Below the pieces are notes generated by a model. It searched no databases. It had not been told where the DNA came from and saw nothing but the letters and a program-made list of their open reading frames with translations. From assembly GCF_004353895.1 (NCBI RefSeq), contig NZ_SMOG01000004.1:1-64000 (forward strand): a DNA stretch of 64,000 nt. Reading direction: 5' to 3'. Origin of the DNA: Candidatus Syntrophosphaera thermopropionivorans. Lineage in GTDB: Bacteria > Cloacimonadota > Cloacimonadia > Cloacimonadales > Cloacimonadaceae. Of the stretch, positions 1 through 7,367 are shown in pieces. Position numbers and translations under genes: made by a program. Numbering within the stretch: the stretch's first letter is position 1; every line of letters begins with the position of its first letter.

Positions 1-6
1 TATCTT

Positions 7-987
7 ATGTTATTTATTAATAGCCCAAGTCATTATGCTCCTTTCAATATTGCCTGTGAAGAGTATATCTTGAATAATTTTCCTGAGGATGTATTTCTTC
101 TTTATCGTAATGATGCCTCAATCATTGTAGGTAGACATCAAAATACTTTAGCAGAAATAAATCTGGATTATGTGAAGGAACATAATATTCCAGTTGTACG
201 ACGTTTAACTGGAGGAGGAACGGTTTTTCATGATCTCGGAAATCTAAATTATTGTTTTTTGATGAATCGCACCGGAGATGAAGATCGTGGTTTTACTAAA
301 TATACTGAACCTATTCTTGCAGCCTTGAAAGATTTGGGAATTGAAGCAAAGTTGGAAGGAAGAAATGACCTGACTATTAAAGGTATGAAATTTTCCGGCA
401 ATGCCAGAGCGGTATATCCAAATAAGATTCATCAGCATGGCACTATCCTCTTTTTTTCAAAGATTACAGATCTCAGTGCTGCCTTAAAAGCCAATCCTTT
501 AAAGTTCAAAGATAAAGCCGTACATTCTGTGGCAGCAAGGGTTACTAATATTTCAGAACATCTAACAAAACCCATAAGCCTGGAGGAATTTATCCAGCTT
601 ATTCAGAAAGAAGTGCTTAAATTCTATCCAGATGCACGAGAATATCACTTAACTGAGGATGATAAAAAAGGGATTAACACTTTAATGAAGAGTAAATATG
701 AGACCTGGGAATGGAATTTTGGACATTCTCCAGCTTATAATCATAAACAGAGTATTAGATGTTCTGCAGGGACAATAGAATTTCATATTGATGTGCATAA
801 AGGTAAAATTACAGGTTTACGGATTTATGGAGATTTCTTTGGAGAACGGGATCCTTCTGAATTGGAATCAGCTTTGATAGGACTTCCGCATCGCACCGAA
901 GAGCTTCGCAAGGCTCTGGAATCGCTTCCCTTGAATGAATTTTTTGGTGAGATAACAGTAGAAGACATTCTTGCGGGTCTAATCTGA
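7..987 (+). CDS. lplA: Lipoate-protein ligase A
   Basis: This cytoplasmic enzyme would activate lipoate with ATP and attach it to a lysine of lipoyl domains, such as glycine-cleavage H protein or 2-oxoacid dehydrogenase E2. The 326-residue protein carries the family's RRLTGGGTVFHD lipoyl-AMP loop at about residues 65-76. The KFSGNA motif at 128-133 supplies the expected lysine. The C-terminal third (about 250-326) looks like the small accessory domain of bacterial LplA. The start is the first ATG in the window; it matches the usual LplA N-terminus (short strand, then NIACEEY), so the gene appears complete although it sits at the window edge. No lipoylated substrate is encoded nearby. Family assignment is firm; the physiological target is not visible. 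Confidence 0.93.
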   Translation: MLFINSPSHYAPFNIACEEYILNNFPEDVFLLYRNDASIIVGRHQNTLAEINLDYVKEHNIPVVRRLTGGGTVFHDLGNLNYCFLMNRTGDEDRGFTKYTEPILAALKDLGIEAKLEGRNDLTIKGMKFSGNARAVYPNKIHQHGTILFFSKITDLSAALKANPLKFKDKAVHSVAARVTNISEHLTKPISLEEFIQLIQKEVLKFYPDAREYHLTEDDKKGINTLMKSKYETWEWNFGHSPAYNHKQSIRCSAGTIEFHIDVHKGKITGLRIYGDFFGERDPSELESALIGLPHRTEELRKALESLPLNEFFGEITVEDILAGLI

Positions 988-1018
988 ATGCACTTTGAAA
1001 AAGGGTTTAAAAAAGTCC

Positions 1019-1047
1019 TTGACCATAAATCTATCTTTTTTTAATAG
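1019..1047 (+). promoter_or_regulatory. Putative promoter upstream of the SpoVG-like gene
   Basis: TTGACC (1019-1024) is followed after 17 nt by TAATAG (1042-1047), 27 bases before the ATG at 1074. It lies in the 86-bp gap after lplA, so the downstream aminotransferase/kor genes could be transcribed separately from lplA. Assigned by eye only. Confidence 0.35.
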
Positions 1048-1073
1048 TTTATTTATCAAATTAAGGAGCAGGA

Positions 1074-1385
1074 ATGAATATACATTTTCGTGATGTTCAG
1101 ACTGGCAGTGTGGAAGCTCGTGCTGTTCTGGAAATTGCGGATGGTGTTTTCCTAAATGAAATTACCATACTCAATATTGAAGGTGAAATAGTAGTAGAAT
1201 TTCCCAAAAAGAGCTTTGTAGGCAAGAATCATCGTATGTATTATATAGATATTATCACTTTTGAAGATAACGATAAACGTCTGGTCTGGGAGCTGGAAAT
1301 CAAAAATGCTTATAAAGAATGGCGGAAAAAAAATAAAAAAGTTTTAGTTTATAAACAAAATAAAATAGATGGAGGATCGAAATGA
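1074..1385 (+). CDS. SpoVG-like protein
   Basis: A 103-residue protein preceded by a strong ribosome binding site (AAGGAG, 7 nt before ATG). By eye it follows the SpoVG pattern: an initial strand (HFRDVQTG), a second strand with alanines (EARAVLEIADGVFLNEI), a third strand, then a proline-lysine turn (FPKKS), and a C-terminal helix ending in YKEWRKK. In Firmicutes SpoVG is a small nucleic-acid-binding regulator; the role here is unknown. The tail after residue 85 is rich in lysine. Its stop codon overlaps the start of the next gene by 4 bp, so it is cotranslated with the aminotransferase. The homology is moderate and could be to another small all-beta family. Confidence 0.5.
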   Translation: MNIHFRDVQTGSVEARAVLEIADGVFLNEITILNIEGEIVVEFPKKSFVGKNHRMYYIDIITFEDNDKRLVWELEIKNAYKEWRKKNKKVLVYKQNKIDGGSK

Positions 1386-2602
1386 TTAACGATCTGCAAG
1401 ACATCCTGTCAGTAAATATTCGCGGAATGAAGCGTTCCGCCATCCGCGAATTATTAAAGTATCTAAATCAGCCTGGCTTGATCTCCTTTTCTGGAGGCTT
1501 TCCTGCCCCTCAATCTTTTCCTGTGGAAGAGCTGAAGGGTATTATTGCTGAAGTGATGGAAAATGAACCTTATTACGCTCTTCAGTATGGCACTACCGAA
1601 GGAGATAATCTTTTACGGAAACAGTTAGCTGATCGCTATAAGAAATTTGGCATTGATGTGAATATGGATAATATCATTATTACCACTGCTTCTCAACAAG
1701 CTTTAGACCTGATAGCCAAAAGCTTTATTGACCGCGGAGATACTGTTATAGTGGGTCTACCTTCCTATCTGGGTGCTCTTAGTGCTTTTAATTCCTACGG
1801 TGCCGATATGATTGGAATTCCTATGGATGATGAAGGTGAAATTCCAGAAGTTATGGAAGATGAAATTAAAAAAGCCATAGCTCGAGGCAAAAAACCTAAA
1901 TTCATCTATGTCATTCCTGATTTCCAGAATCCTGCCGGGATGACTATGAGTGAAAAGCGTCGTAAAGAAATCATTGATATTGCTCATCGCTACGATATTC
2001 TTATCGTTGAGGATAGCCCTTATCGTGAATTACGATACGAAGGTGAAAATCAACGCACTCTTTATGAGCTGGATGGAACTCAACAGGTAGTCCTTTTAGG
2101 CACTTTCTCCAAAATTTTCTGTCCTGGCTTCCGTATCGGATGGGTTATGGGACATCCTGAGGTCCTGGATAAAGTGGTGATTGGTAAACAAGCTACTGAC
2201 CTTTGCACTCCTCCTTTCACTCAGCGCATTGCAGCTCGTTATATGGAAAGAGGTTATTTAGATCCTAAGATTGCTGAAATCTGCAATATGTACAAATCCA
2301 AACAGAAGGTTATGCTGGAATCATTAGAAGAGTTTATGCCGGAAGAATTTACTTGGACAAAACCTCAGGGTGGACTTTTCTTAATGGCTACTGGTCCTGA
2401 ATGGATTGATACTGATGCTCTGCTTCTTGATTGTATCAAAGAACAAAATGTAGCTTATGTGGCAGGGACATCTTTCTTCTGTAACGGTAAGGGACAGAAT
2501 ACAATGCGTCTGAACTTCTCCTATGAATCGGAAGAGAATAACCGTGAAGGTTGTCGTCGTTTAGGCACCTTCTTCAAAAAGGTTATTGCGGAAAAATCTT
2601 GA
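1382..2602 (+). CDS. PLP-dependent class I aminotransferase (2-aminoadipate/aromatic type)
   Basis: A fold-type I aminotransferase of 406 residues. Visible hallmarks are the substrate-binding SGGFPAP near residues 37-43, the NPAG motif at 183-186, the PLP-pyridine aspartate D211 in EDSPY, and the Schiff-base lysine K244 in GTFSKIFCPGFRIGW. The N-terminal RGMKRSAIRELLKY resembles the stand-alone relatives of MocR regulators, such as 2-aminoadipate or LysN-type transaminases, which accept 2-oxoglutarate and broad amino donors. It overlaps the upstream SpoVG-like gene by 4 bp and lies 42 bp before the ferredoxin-type subunit of a 2-oxoacid oxidoreductase. A plausible inference is that it makes the 2-oxoacid that the next four genes oxidise. 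Exact substrate cannot be read from sequence. Confidence 0.85.
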   Translation: MINDLQDILSVNIRGMKRSAIRELLKYLNQPGLISFSGGFPAPQSFPVEELKGIIAEVMENEPYYALQYGTTEGDNLLRKQLADRYKKFGIDVNMDNIIITTASQQALDLIAKSFIDRGDTVIVGLPSYLGALSAFNSYGADMIGIPMDDEGEIPEVMEDEIKKAIARGKKPKFIYVIPDFQNPAGMTMSEKRRKEIIDIAHRYDILIVEDSPYRELRYEGENQRTLYELDGTQQVVLLGTFSKIFCPGFRIGWVMGHPEVLDKVVIGKQATDLCTPPFTQRIAARYMERGYLDPKIAEICNMYKSKQKVMLESLEEFMPEEFTWTKPQGGLFLMATGPEWIDTDALLLDCIKEQNVAYVAGTSFFCNGKGQNTMRLNFSYESEENNREGCRRLGTFFKKVIAEKS

Positions 2603-2644
2603 AAATGCAAAATAAACAAGCTAAATCACAAATTGGGAGGTATA

Positions 2645-2944
2645 ATGCCTAAAAAAGTCGAAAAAGACCGTATAGGCATGATTATCCGAGAGGAAGATGC
2701 TCCAGAAAAGATGGAAGTTGAACTCCCAGAAATTAAAGAATCTGGTGATAAATCCTCCCCTGTAATTATTTATTACAACTGGTGTAAGAAGTGTGGAATC
2801 TGTGTTGCTTTTTGTCCTACAGGCTGTTTAGGAAGAAAAGCCGATGGTTCACCCTATGTTTTAGCACCAGAAAAATGCACTCATTGTGAGACATGTGACC
2901 TTCTTTGCCCTGATTTTGCTATCACTGGTGCTAAAGAACATTAA
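2645..2944 (+). CDS. korD: 2-oxoacid:ferredoxin oxidoreductase, delta (ferredoxin) subunit
   Basis: A 99-residue 2x[4Fe-4S] ferredoxin-like subunit. The two cluster motifs are CKKCGICVAFCPTGC and CTHCETCDLLCP, spaced as in the delta subunits of KOR/VOR enzymes. I start it at ATG 2645, not the in-frame TTG at 2633, because GGGAGG (2635-2640) sits 4 nt before this ATG. The N-terminal ~35 residues are charged and probably flexible. It is the first of four consecutive same-strand subunit genes (delta, alpha, beta, gamma), the order typical of archaeal and anaerobic bacterial KOR. It would carry electrons from the beta-subunit clusters to free ferredoxin. Confidence 0.88.
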   Translation: MPKKVEKDRIGMIIREEDAPEKMEVELPEIKESGDKSSPVIIYYNWCKKCGICVAFCPTGCLGRKADGSPYVLAPEKCTHCETCDLLCPDFAITGAKEH

Positions 2945-2953
2945 GGAGTCCAA

Positions 2954-4186
2954 ATGTCTAATTCTGAAACAATAAATCCAAATACAACTATGAATAATGA
3001 GAGTAAAACTAGTTCTACCACTAAAGTGGAAGAATTGCAGAACCTCAAGGGAAGAAAGACTGTACTAATGCAGGGTAATGAAGCTGTTGCCTATGGTGCT
3101 CTGGATGCAGGTTGCAATTTCTTTGCCGGTTATCCAATAACCCCTTCCACAGAAATAGCAGAAATCCTGGCAGCAGAGCTTCCCAAACGAGGCGGAGTCT
3201 TCATCCAGATGGAAGATGAATTGGGAAGTATCTGTGCTGTGATTGGAGCATCACTGGCAGGAGCGAAAGCTTTAACTGCTACCTCTGGTCCTGGTTTTTC
3301 CTTGATGCAGGAAGGTATAGGCTTTGCCAGAAGCGCGGAAACTCCTTGCGTGGTAGTAGATGTTCAACGCGTTGGTCCTTCCACTGGAATGCCAACCAGC
3401 TGTGCTCAAGGTGACATTCAACAATCACGCTGGGGTACTCATGGTGATAGTCCAGCCATTGTGCTTTATCCTGATAGCGTTAAAGAAAGCTATGAACTCA
3501 CCATTCGTGCTATTAATCTTTCCGAAAAATACCGCACTTGCGTAATACTCTTACTGGATGAGGTGCTCGGTCATATGAGGGAAGCAGTCAGACTTCCTGA
3601 TTTGTCAAATGTGCGCGTTATCTCAAGAGTAAAACCTACTGTACCACCTCACTGGTATAAGCACTATGAGAATAATGAAAAATATCCCATCCCCTTAGCC
3701 AGTTTCGGAGAAGGATATCGCTTTCATGTAACTGGGCTCACTCATGATTCTCTCGGGTTCCCTACTAATAAGCCCAATGAAGCTGCAGAAATGATGGCAA
3801 GACTTAAGAAAAAGATAACTTATAATATCCGTGACCTCGTCCAGATTGAAAGTTTTCAAATGGATGATGCAAAAATTGCTGTTTTTGCTGCTGGTATTAC
3901 TGCTCGTTCTGCTAAAGCAGCAGTAGTTATGGCAAGAAAGGAAGGTATTCCCGCAGGTTTGCTTCGTCCTTTAACAATCTGGCCCTTCCCGGATGATGCA
4001 GTGCGTAAAATGTTAAGGGATGTGGATATTGTTATCGTGCCTGAATTGAATCAGGGACAGTTAATTCGGGAAATTGAGCGCTTAGTTAAAGACCGTAGTG
4101 ATAGCAAACTGATAAAGATTCAACGAGTGGATAGCAAACTTATTCCGCCCCAGGATATCCTGCAAAAAATTAAGGAGGTAATATAA
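2954..4186 (+). CDS. korA: 2-oxoglutarate (or branched 2-oxoacid):ferredoxin oxidoreductase, alpha subunit
   Basis: The alpha subunit of a CoA-acylating 2-oxoacid:ferredoxin oxidoreductase, 410 residues. The pyrimidine-binding domain signature YPITPSTE is at residues 60-67, followed by EDELGSICAVIGASLAGAKA and the TSGPG loop. Domain II with GLLRPLTIWPFPDD is near the C-terminus. An N-terminal stretch of about 30 residues rich in Ser, Thr and Asn precedes the conserved fold and is unusual for the family. The gene sits 9 bp after the delta gene and 1 bp before the beta gene. The neighbouring methylmalonyl-CoA epimerase makes 2-oxoglutarate to succinyl-CoA the best guess, but 2-oxoisovalerate cannot be excluded. 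Confidence 0.9.
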   Translation: MSNSETINPNTTMNNESKTSSTTKVEELQNLKGRKTVLMQGNEAVAYGALDAGCNFFAGYPITPSTEIAEILAAELPKRGGVFIQMEDELGSICAVIGASLAGAKALTATSGPGFSLMQEGIGFARSAETPCVVVDVQRVGPSTGMPTSCAQGDIQQSRWGTHGDSPAIVLYPDSVKESYELTIRAINLSEKYRTCVILLLDEVLGHMREAVRLPDLSNVRVISRVKPTVPPHWYKHYENNEKYPIPLASFGEGYRFHVTGLTHDSLGFPTNKPNEAAEMMARLKKKITYNIRDLVQIESFQMDDAKIAVFAAGITARSAKAAVVMARKEGIPAGLLRPLTIWPFPDDAVRKMLRDVDIVIVPELNQGQLIREIERLVKDRSDSKLIKIQRVDSKLIPPQDILQKIKEVI

Positions 4187-4187
4187 T

Positions 4188-5030
4188 ATGCCTGCTATAC
4201 CTCAAAAAATTATTCATGAATATCTGAGACACGATAAGAAATTCCCTCATGTGTGGTGTGCTGGTTGTTCCAATGGGATAGTGCTTGGTTCTATTATTCG
4301 TGCCATTGCAGGAATGAATCTGGACCGGAATGATATCGTTATGGTCTCTGGAATTGGTTGTTCTTCCAGAATGCCAGTTTATGTGGATTTCAACACTCTT
4401 CATACTTTGCATGGAAGAGCTATTGCTTTTGCTACCGGGGTTAAACTCCATAAACCGCATCTTAAAGTCATCGTGGTTACTGGGGATGGAGATTGTGCTG
4501 CCATTGGTGGAAATCATCTCATCCATGCTGCGAGAAGAAATATAGACCTGACAGTGATTATGCTCAATAATAATATCTATGGAATGACCGGAGGTCAGGT
4601 TTCACCAACTACTCCTCATGAGGCTTATGCTACCACCGCTCCTTATGGTAATATAGAACCTGATTTTGATGTTTGCAAACTAGCAATGGGTGCAGGAGCT
4701 ACATATGTGGCGAGAACCACGGCTTTTCATACGCAGGAAACTCAAAATATGGTCAAAGAAGCGATAGAACATCCGGGCTTTGCGCTAATTGAAGTTATCT
4801 GCGCTTGTCCTGTGATTTATGGTAGATTGAATAAAAAAGGTGGGGCTCCAGAAATGATGAAGGAAATGAGAGATAACTCTATACCGCTTGCTGCAGTGGA
4901 TAAACTTCCTCCTGAAAAAGTGCAGGGAAAGATTATACGAGGCGTCTTGCATAAAGATATTAGACCTGAATACTGTGCTCAATATGCTGAATTGATGAAA
5001 AAGGCTCAAGCACAGGGAGGTTCAAAATGA
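4188..5030 (+). CDS. korB: 2-oxoglutarate:ferredoxin oxidoreductase, beta (TPP) subunit
   Basis: The thiamine-diphosphate subunit, 280 residues, complete relative to the family. CAGC at 24-27 begins the cysteine set for the proximal [4Fe-4S] cluster, with a further Cys at 58. GDGDCAAIGGNH (99-110) and NNNIYGMTGGQ (127-137) form the TPP/Mg2+ motif. It decarboxylates the 2-oxoacid and passes electrons to its cluster, then to the delta subunit. The start ATG lies 1 bp after the alpha stop, with AAGGAGG just upstream inside the alpha gene. The stop overlaps the gamma start by 4 bp. Translational coupling of the whole complex is therefore likely. Confidence 0.92.
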   Translation: MPAIPQKIIHEYLRHDKKFPHVWCAGCSNGIVLGSIIRAIAGMNLDRNDIVMVSGIGCSSRMPVYVDFNTLHTLHGRAIAFATGVKLHKPHLKVIVVTGDGDCAAIGGNHLIHAARRNIDLTVIMLNNNIYGMTGGQVSPTTPHEAYATTAPYGNIEPDFDVCKLAMGAGATYVARTTAFHTQETQNMVKEAIEHPGFALIEVICACPVIYGRLNKKGGAPEMMKEMRDNSIPLAAVDKLPPEKVQGKIIRGVLHKDIRPEYCAQYAELMKKAQAQGGSK

Positions 5031-5572
5031 AATATCCCTATGAAATACGTCTTTCTGGAAGTGGTGGTCAGGGATTGATTCTGGCAGGGATAATTCTCGC
5101 CCGAGCCGCAGTTCTGGAAAACCATCATGTTACGCAAACTCAGAGCTATGGACCTGAATCTCGTGGAGGCTATTCTTACGCCGATGTCATTATCAGCAAT
5201 GAAGATATATATTTTCCCGAAGCAGTGTCCTTTGATTGCCTCCTTGCTCTCAATCAGGAATCTTGCGATAAATACCTCTTTGACTTACGAGAAAATGGAA
5301 TTCTTATTGTAGATACTACCTTTGTGAAAAATATCGCTCTAGTAGTTGAAAATACTTATGAGGTACCCTTCACTGAGATTGCTATTGAAAAACTTGGTAG
5401 CCCTATTCCAACAAATATTATGGCTCTGGCTTTTCTTGTGCAAGTTACTGGTATCGTGAAACTTGCTTCCTTGCAACAGGCAATTGAAGAAAGTGTAAAA
5501 CCTGCCTTTATAGACCTCAATCTGCGAGCTATGAAATTGGGAATTGACTTAGCCAAAAATTATGAGAAATAG
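5027..5572 (+). CDS. korC: 2-oxoglutarate:ferredoxin oxidoreductase, gamma subunit
   Basis: The 181-residue gamma subunit of the same complex, the domain that helps bind coenzyme A. The typical N-terminus RLSGSGGQG (residues 8-16) is followed by the conserved SYGPESRGG segment near 42-50. The start overlaps the beta subunit by 4 bp, and a GGAGG ribosome binding site lies 8 nt before ATG. With korD, korA and korB it completes a four-gene enzyme, so nothing is missing. Methylmalonyl-CoA epimerase starts 8 bp downstream, which ties the acyl-CoA product to propionate metabolism. Confidence 0.9.
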   Translation: MKYPYEIRLSGSGGQGLILAGIILARAAVLENHHVTQTQSYGPESRGGYSYADVIISNEDIYFPEAVSFDCLLALNQESCDKYLFDLRENGILIVDTTFVKNIALVVENTYEVPFTEIAIEKLGSPIPTNIMALAFLVQVTGIVKLASLQQAIEESVKPAFIDLNLRAMKLGIDLAKNYEK

Positions 5573-5580
5573 AGGATTTT

Positions 5581-5985
5581 ATGATTAAACATATCTCCCA
5601 TATCGGTATTGCAGTGAAAAATCTGGATGAAGCTATTGCCATCTATGAAAAACTCGGACTCCAGCTGGAAGGTATTGAAGAAGTCCCTTCTCAAATGGTT
5701 AAAGTAGCCTTCTTCCCTTGTGGAGAAACCCGACTGGAATTATTAATGCCAACTTCTCCTGAAAGTCCTATCGCTAAATTTATTGAAAATAGAGGGGAAG
5801 GAATACAACATATTGCTCTGGCAGTAGATAATGTAACGGAAGAACTGAACAAAGCACATGAAAATGGGTTCCGACTCATAGATACTCAACCAAGACCCGG
5901 TGCTCATAATTCTGAAATTGCTTTTCTGCATCCTAAATCAACTCTCGGTGTCCTCATAGAATTGTGTCAGGAAAAAGAAGATTAA
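5581..5985 (+). CDS. mce: Methylmalonyl-CoA epimerase
   Basis: A 134-residue glyoxalase-fold (VOC) protein that interconverts the (R) and (S) forms of methylmalonyl-CoA. The start MIKHISHIGIAVKNLDEAI is characteristic. By eye the metal ligands are H7, H77 (in GIQHIALAVD) and E127 (in VLIELCQ); the residue at the Gln position is less certain. It lies 8 bp after korC and is the last gene before a strong terminator. The enzyme would serve either propionate formation from succinyl-CoA or syntrophic propionate oxidation. No methylmalonyl-CoA mutase is present in the window. Confidence 0.9.
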   Translation: MIKHISHIGIAVKNLDEAIAIYEKLGLQLEGIEEVPSQMVKVAFFPCGETRLELLMPTSPESPIAKFIENRGEGIQHIALAVDNVTEELNKAHENGFRLIDTQPRPGAHNSEIAFLHPKSTLGVLIELCQEKED

Positions 5986-6018
5986 ACTAAAGTATTTAAC
6001 CTTAAAACATATAATATA

Positions 6019-6049
6019 TAGCCGGTTTTTCTATAACCGGCTATTTTTA
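6019..6049 (+). terminator. Rho-independent terminator after mce
   Basis: A perfect 9-bp stem, TAGCCGGTT (6019-6027) with AACCGGCTA (6035-6043), encloses a 7-nt loop and is followed by TTTTT. It lies 33 bp after the mce stop and ends the aminotransferase/kor/mce operon. Confidence 0.88.
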
Positions 6050-6050
6050 T

Positions 6051-6251
6051 AGGTGGAAGGATGTCCTCATCCTTCCAAGCCCGTTAGGGCTTTCATATTA
6101 AAAATGAGTTTTCAGCTTATTAAGCTTTCACTTGCTATGAGATAAGCTTGTAGCTTTAGTTGCTTGGGGTCAATGAGGATATTGACCTACCAGAGGAGGA
6201 AAAATATCCTCATCTTTCCATATAATAATAAGGTGGCAGACATCATTGTCT
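6051..6251. repeat. Cluster of variable-stem hairpins with a near-constant RTCCTC loop
   Basis: Four hairpins occupy about 200 bp. Loop GTCCTC in a GGAAGGAT/ATCCTTCC stem (6055-6076). On the minus strand, loop ATCCTC in a GGTCAAT/ATTGACC stem (6168-6187). Loop ATCCTC in a GGAAAAAT/ATCTTTCC stem with one mismatch (6198-6219). Loop ATCATT in an AGAC/GTCT stem (6238-6251). Stems differ while the loop stays nearly the same, and GGTGG or GGTAG usually precedes the 5' arm. A separate AAGCCC-GTTA-GGGCTT hairpin (6077-6092) lies between. No open reading frame is credible here. A related hairpin occurs at 38312-38329. Confidence 0.6.
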
Positions 6252-6712
6252 ATCAGAGATTGCAGCTCGCTTGTATAAATAACTATATTTTCAAAACTAT
6301 TAATCTATCTATCTTCTCTATTACCAATCTTTTAAAATAAATTTTAAAAAAATTATCCTGTTTTACAGAAAATAAATGGTTAAGTATGATTAAAAAGAGA
6401 TTAGATAATAGGAAAGTGATACTAATATCTACCATATTTCCAATTAATTAAATAGAGATAGTTCTTTCTATAATATCTCTTTCATTTCTTTCTTCTTATC
6501 CTTTTGCTCTGGCAAAATATTGGCTTATAACTTATCCTGAACATTCTATCCTCTAATACATTAATAAATCTGATGGATAAGCTTTAAAATGATGTTATTA
6601 ACTAAACCCCCTATCCATTTGCTCCAAAAAAACAAATTTATCCCATAATATGAACCAATCTATCCACCTCAAAACCATAATCTTCTTCTTATCTACTTCC
6701 TTCTATCAGGTG
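6252..6712. other. Gene-poor AT-rich intergenic stretch
   Basis: About 460 bp of strongly AT-rich sequence between the hairpin cluster and the 11-bp array. I see no coding region with a ribosome binding site, no tRNA and no clear promoter. It could be decayed sequence or hold the 5' control region of the orphan gene at 6829. Confidence 0.5.
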
Positions 6713-6779
6713 TTTATCAAGTGTTAATCAAGCGTTAATGTATAAAGACTTGATTAACGCTTGATTAAGAACTGATTGA
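6713..6779. repeat. Palindromic array of 11-bp units upstream of the orphan gene
   Basis: Two direct 11-bp units, TTTATCAAGTG (6713-6723) and TTAATCAAGCG (6724-6734), face three inverted units, GACTTGATTAA (6747-6757), CGCTTGATTAA (6758-6768) and the diverged GAACTGATTGA (6769-6779). The core is a perfect 16-bp inverted repeat (6724-6739 with 6753-6768) around a 13-nt loop. The array ends 49 bp before the ATG at 6829, so it may be an operator or a transcribed hairpin. Confidence 0.7.
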
Positions 6780-6828
6780 CAGAAACTGAGTAATTGAAGA
6801 TGAGGTTTCAGGTAAGGAGATATAAACT

Positions 6829-7272
6829 ATGAAAGCTAATATTAAAAGAGGTAAAACACCGCCAGTTATAGATTCAGAAAAGTATATACAATACTATCAT
6901 CCGAATCTGCATTGCACGATTATTCGTCGTAAACCCCAAATGCCACATCAACCACAGAATGATTTATACAAACAGATTAGTCTCAATTTAAAGGCTCTAA
7001 ATCCTTCACCTGCGTATAAAAGTGATTTTCAAATTTACACAACTTTGTTGAGACAGAAAGATGAAAACCTAAGGATTCCTTCCTGGTATCCTCTATTTGT
7101 AAAGCTTATGTGGAATATGCAAGCGAAATATCCAGAACAGGTAGATTTGAAAACTATTACTAAAGAGGAAATAATCAGTAAGAATCTTCCCTGTAGGTCG
7201 GTTAAAGCAGCGATTGAGGATGGTTTATTAACCCCTATAGAGGGCTGGGAATTCTTAGACCATACTATATAA
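6829..7272 (+). CDS. Orphan hypothetical protein
   Basis: A 147-residue basic protein that I do not recognise. It has no signal peptide or membrane segment. The N-terminal ~45 residues are Lys/Arg/Pro/His-rich (KRGKTPPV, RRKPQMPHQPQ). The rest is predicted mixed helix with aromatic patches (PSWYPLFVKLMWNMQAKYP). AAGGAGA lies 9 nt before the ATG, a good ribosome binding site that supports expression. It stands alone: an 800-bp repeat-bearing region lies upstream and the tyrS promoter region lies downstream. The composition of the N-terminus suggests nucleic-acid binding, but this is only a guess. It could be a remnant of a mobile or accessory gene. Confidence 0.6.
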   Translation: MKANIKRGKTPPVIDSEKYIQYYHPNLHCTIIRRKPQMPHQPQNDLYKQISLNLKALNPSPAYKSDFQIYTTLLRQKDENLRIPSWYPLFVKLMWNMQAKYPEQVDLKTITKEEIISKNLPCRSVKAAIEDGLLTPIEGWEFLDHTI

Positions 7273-7367
7273 AGTATTAATCTAATTTAGACCAGTAGGG
7301 CTTGACAAATAAGCAGTGTCCGATTTTGTGAAATAAAATAGATAAAGCACATAGTTTTAAGGACAAT

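Noticed and set aside
2633-2644. TTG start for the KOR delta subunit
   Set aside because: The ribosome binding site GGGAGG would be inside this extension and points to ATG 2645.
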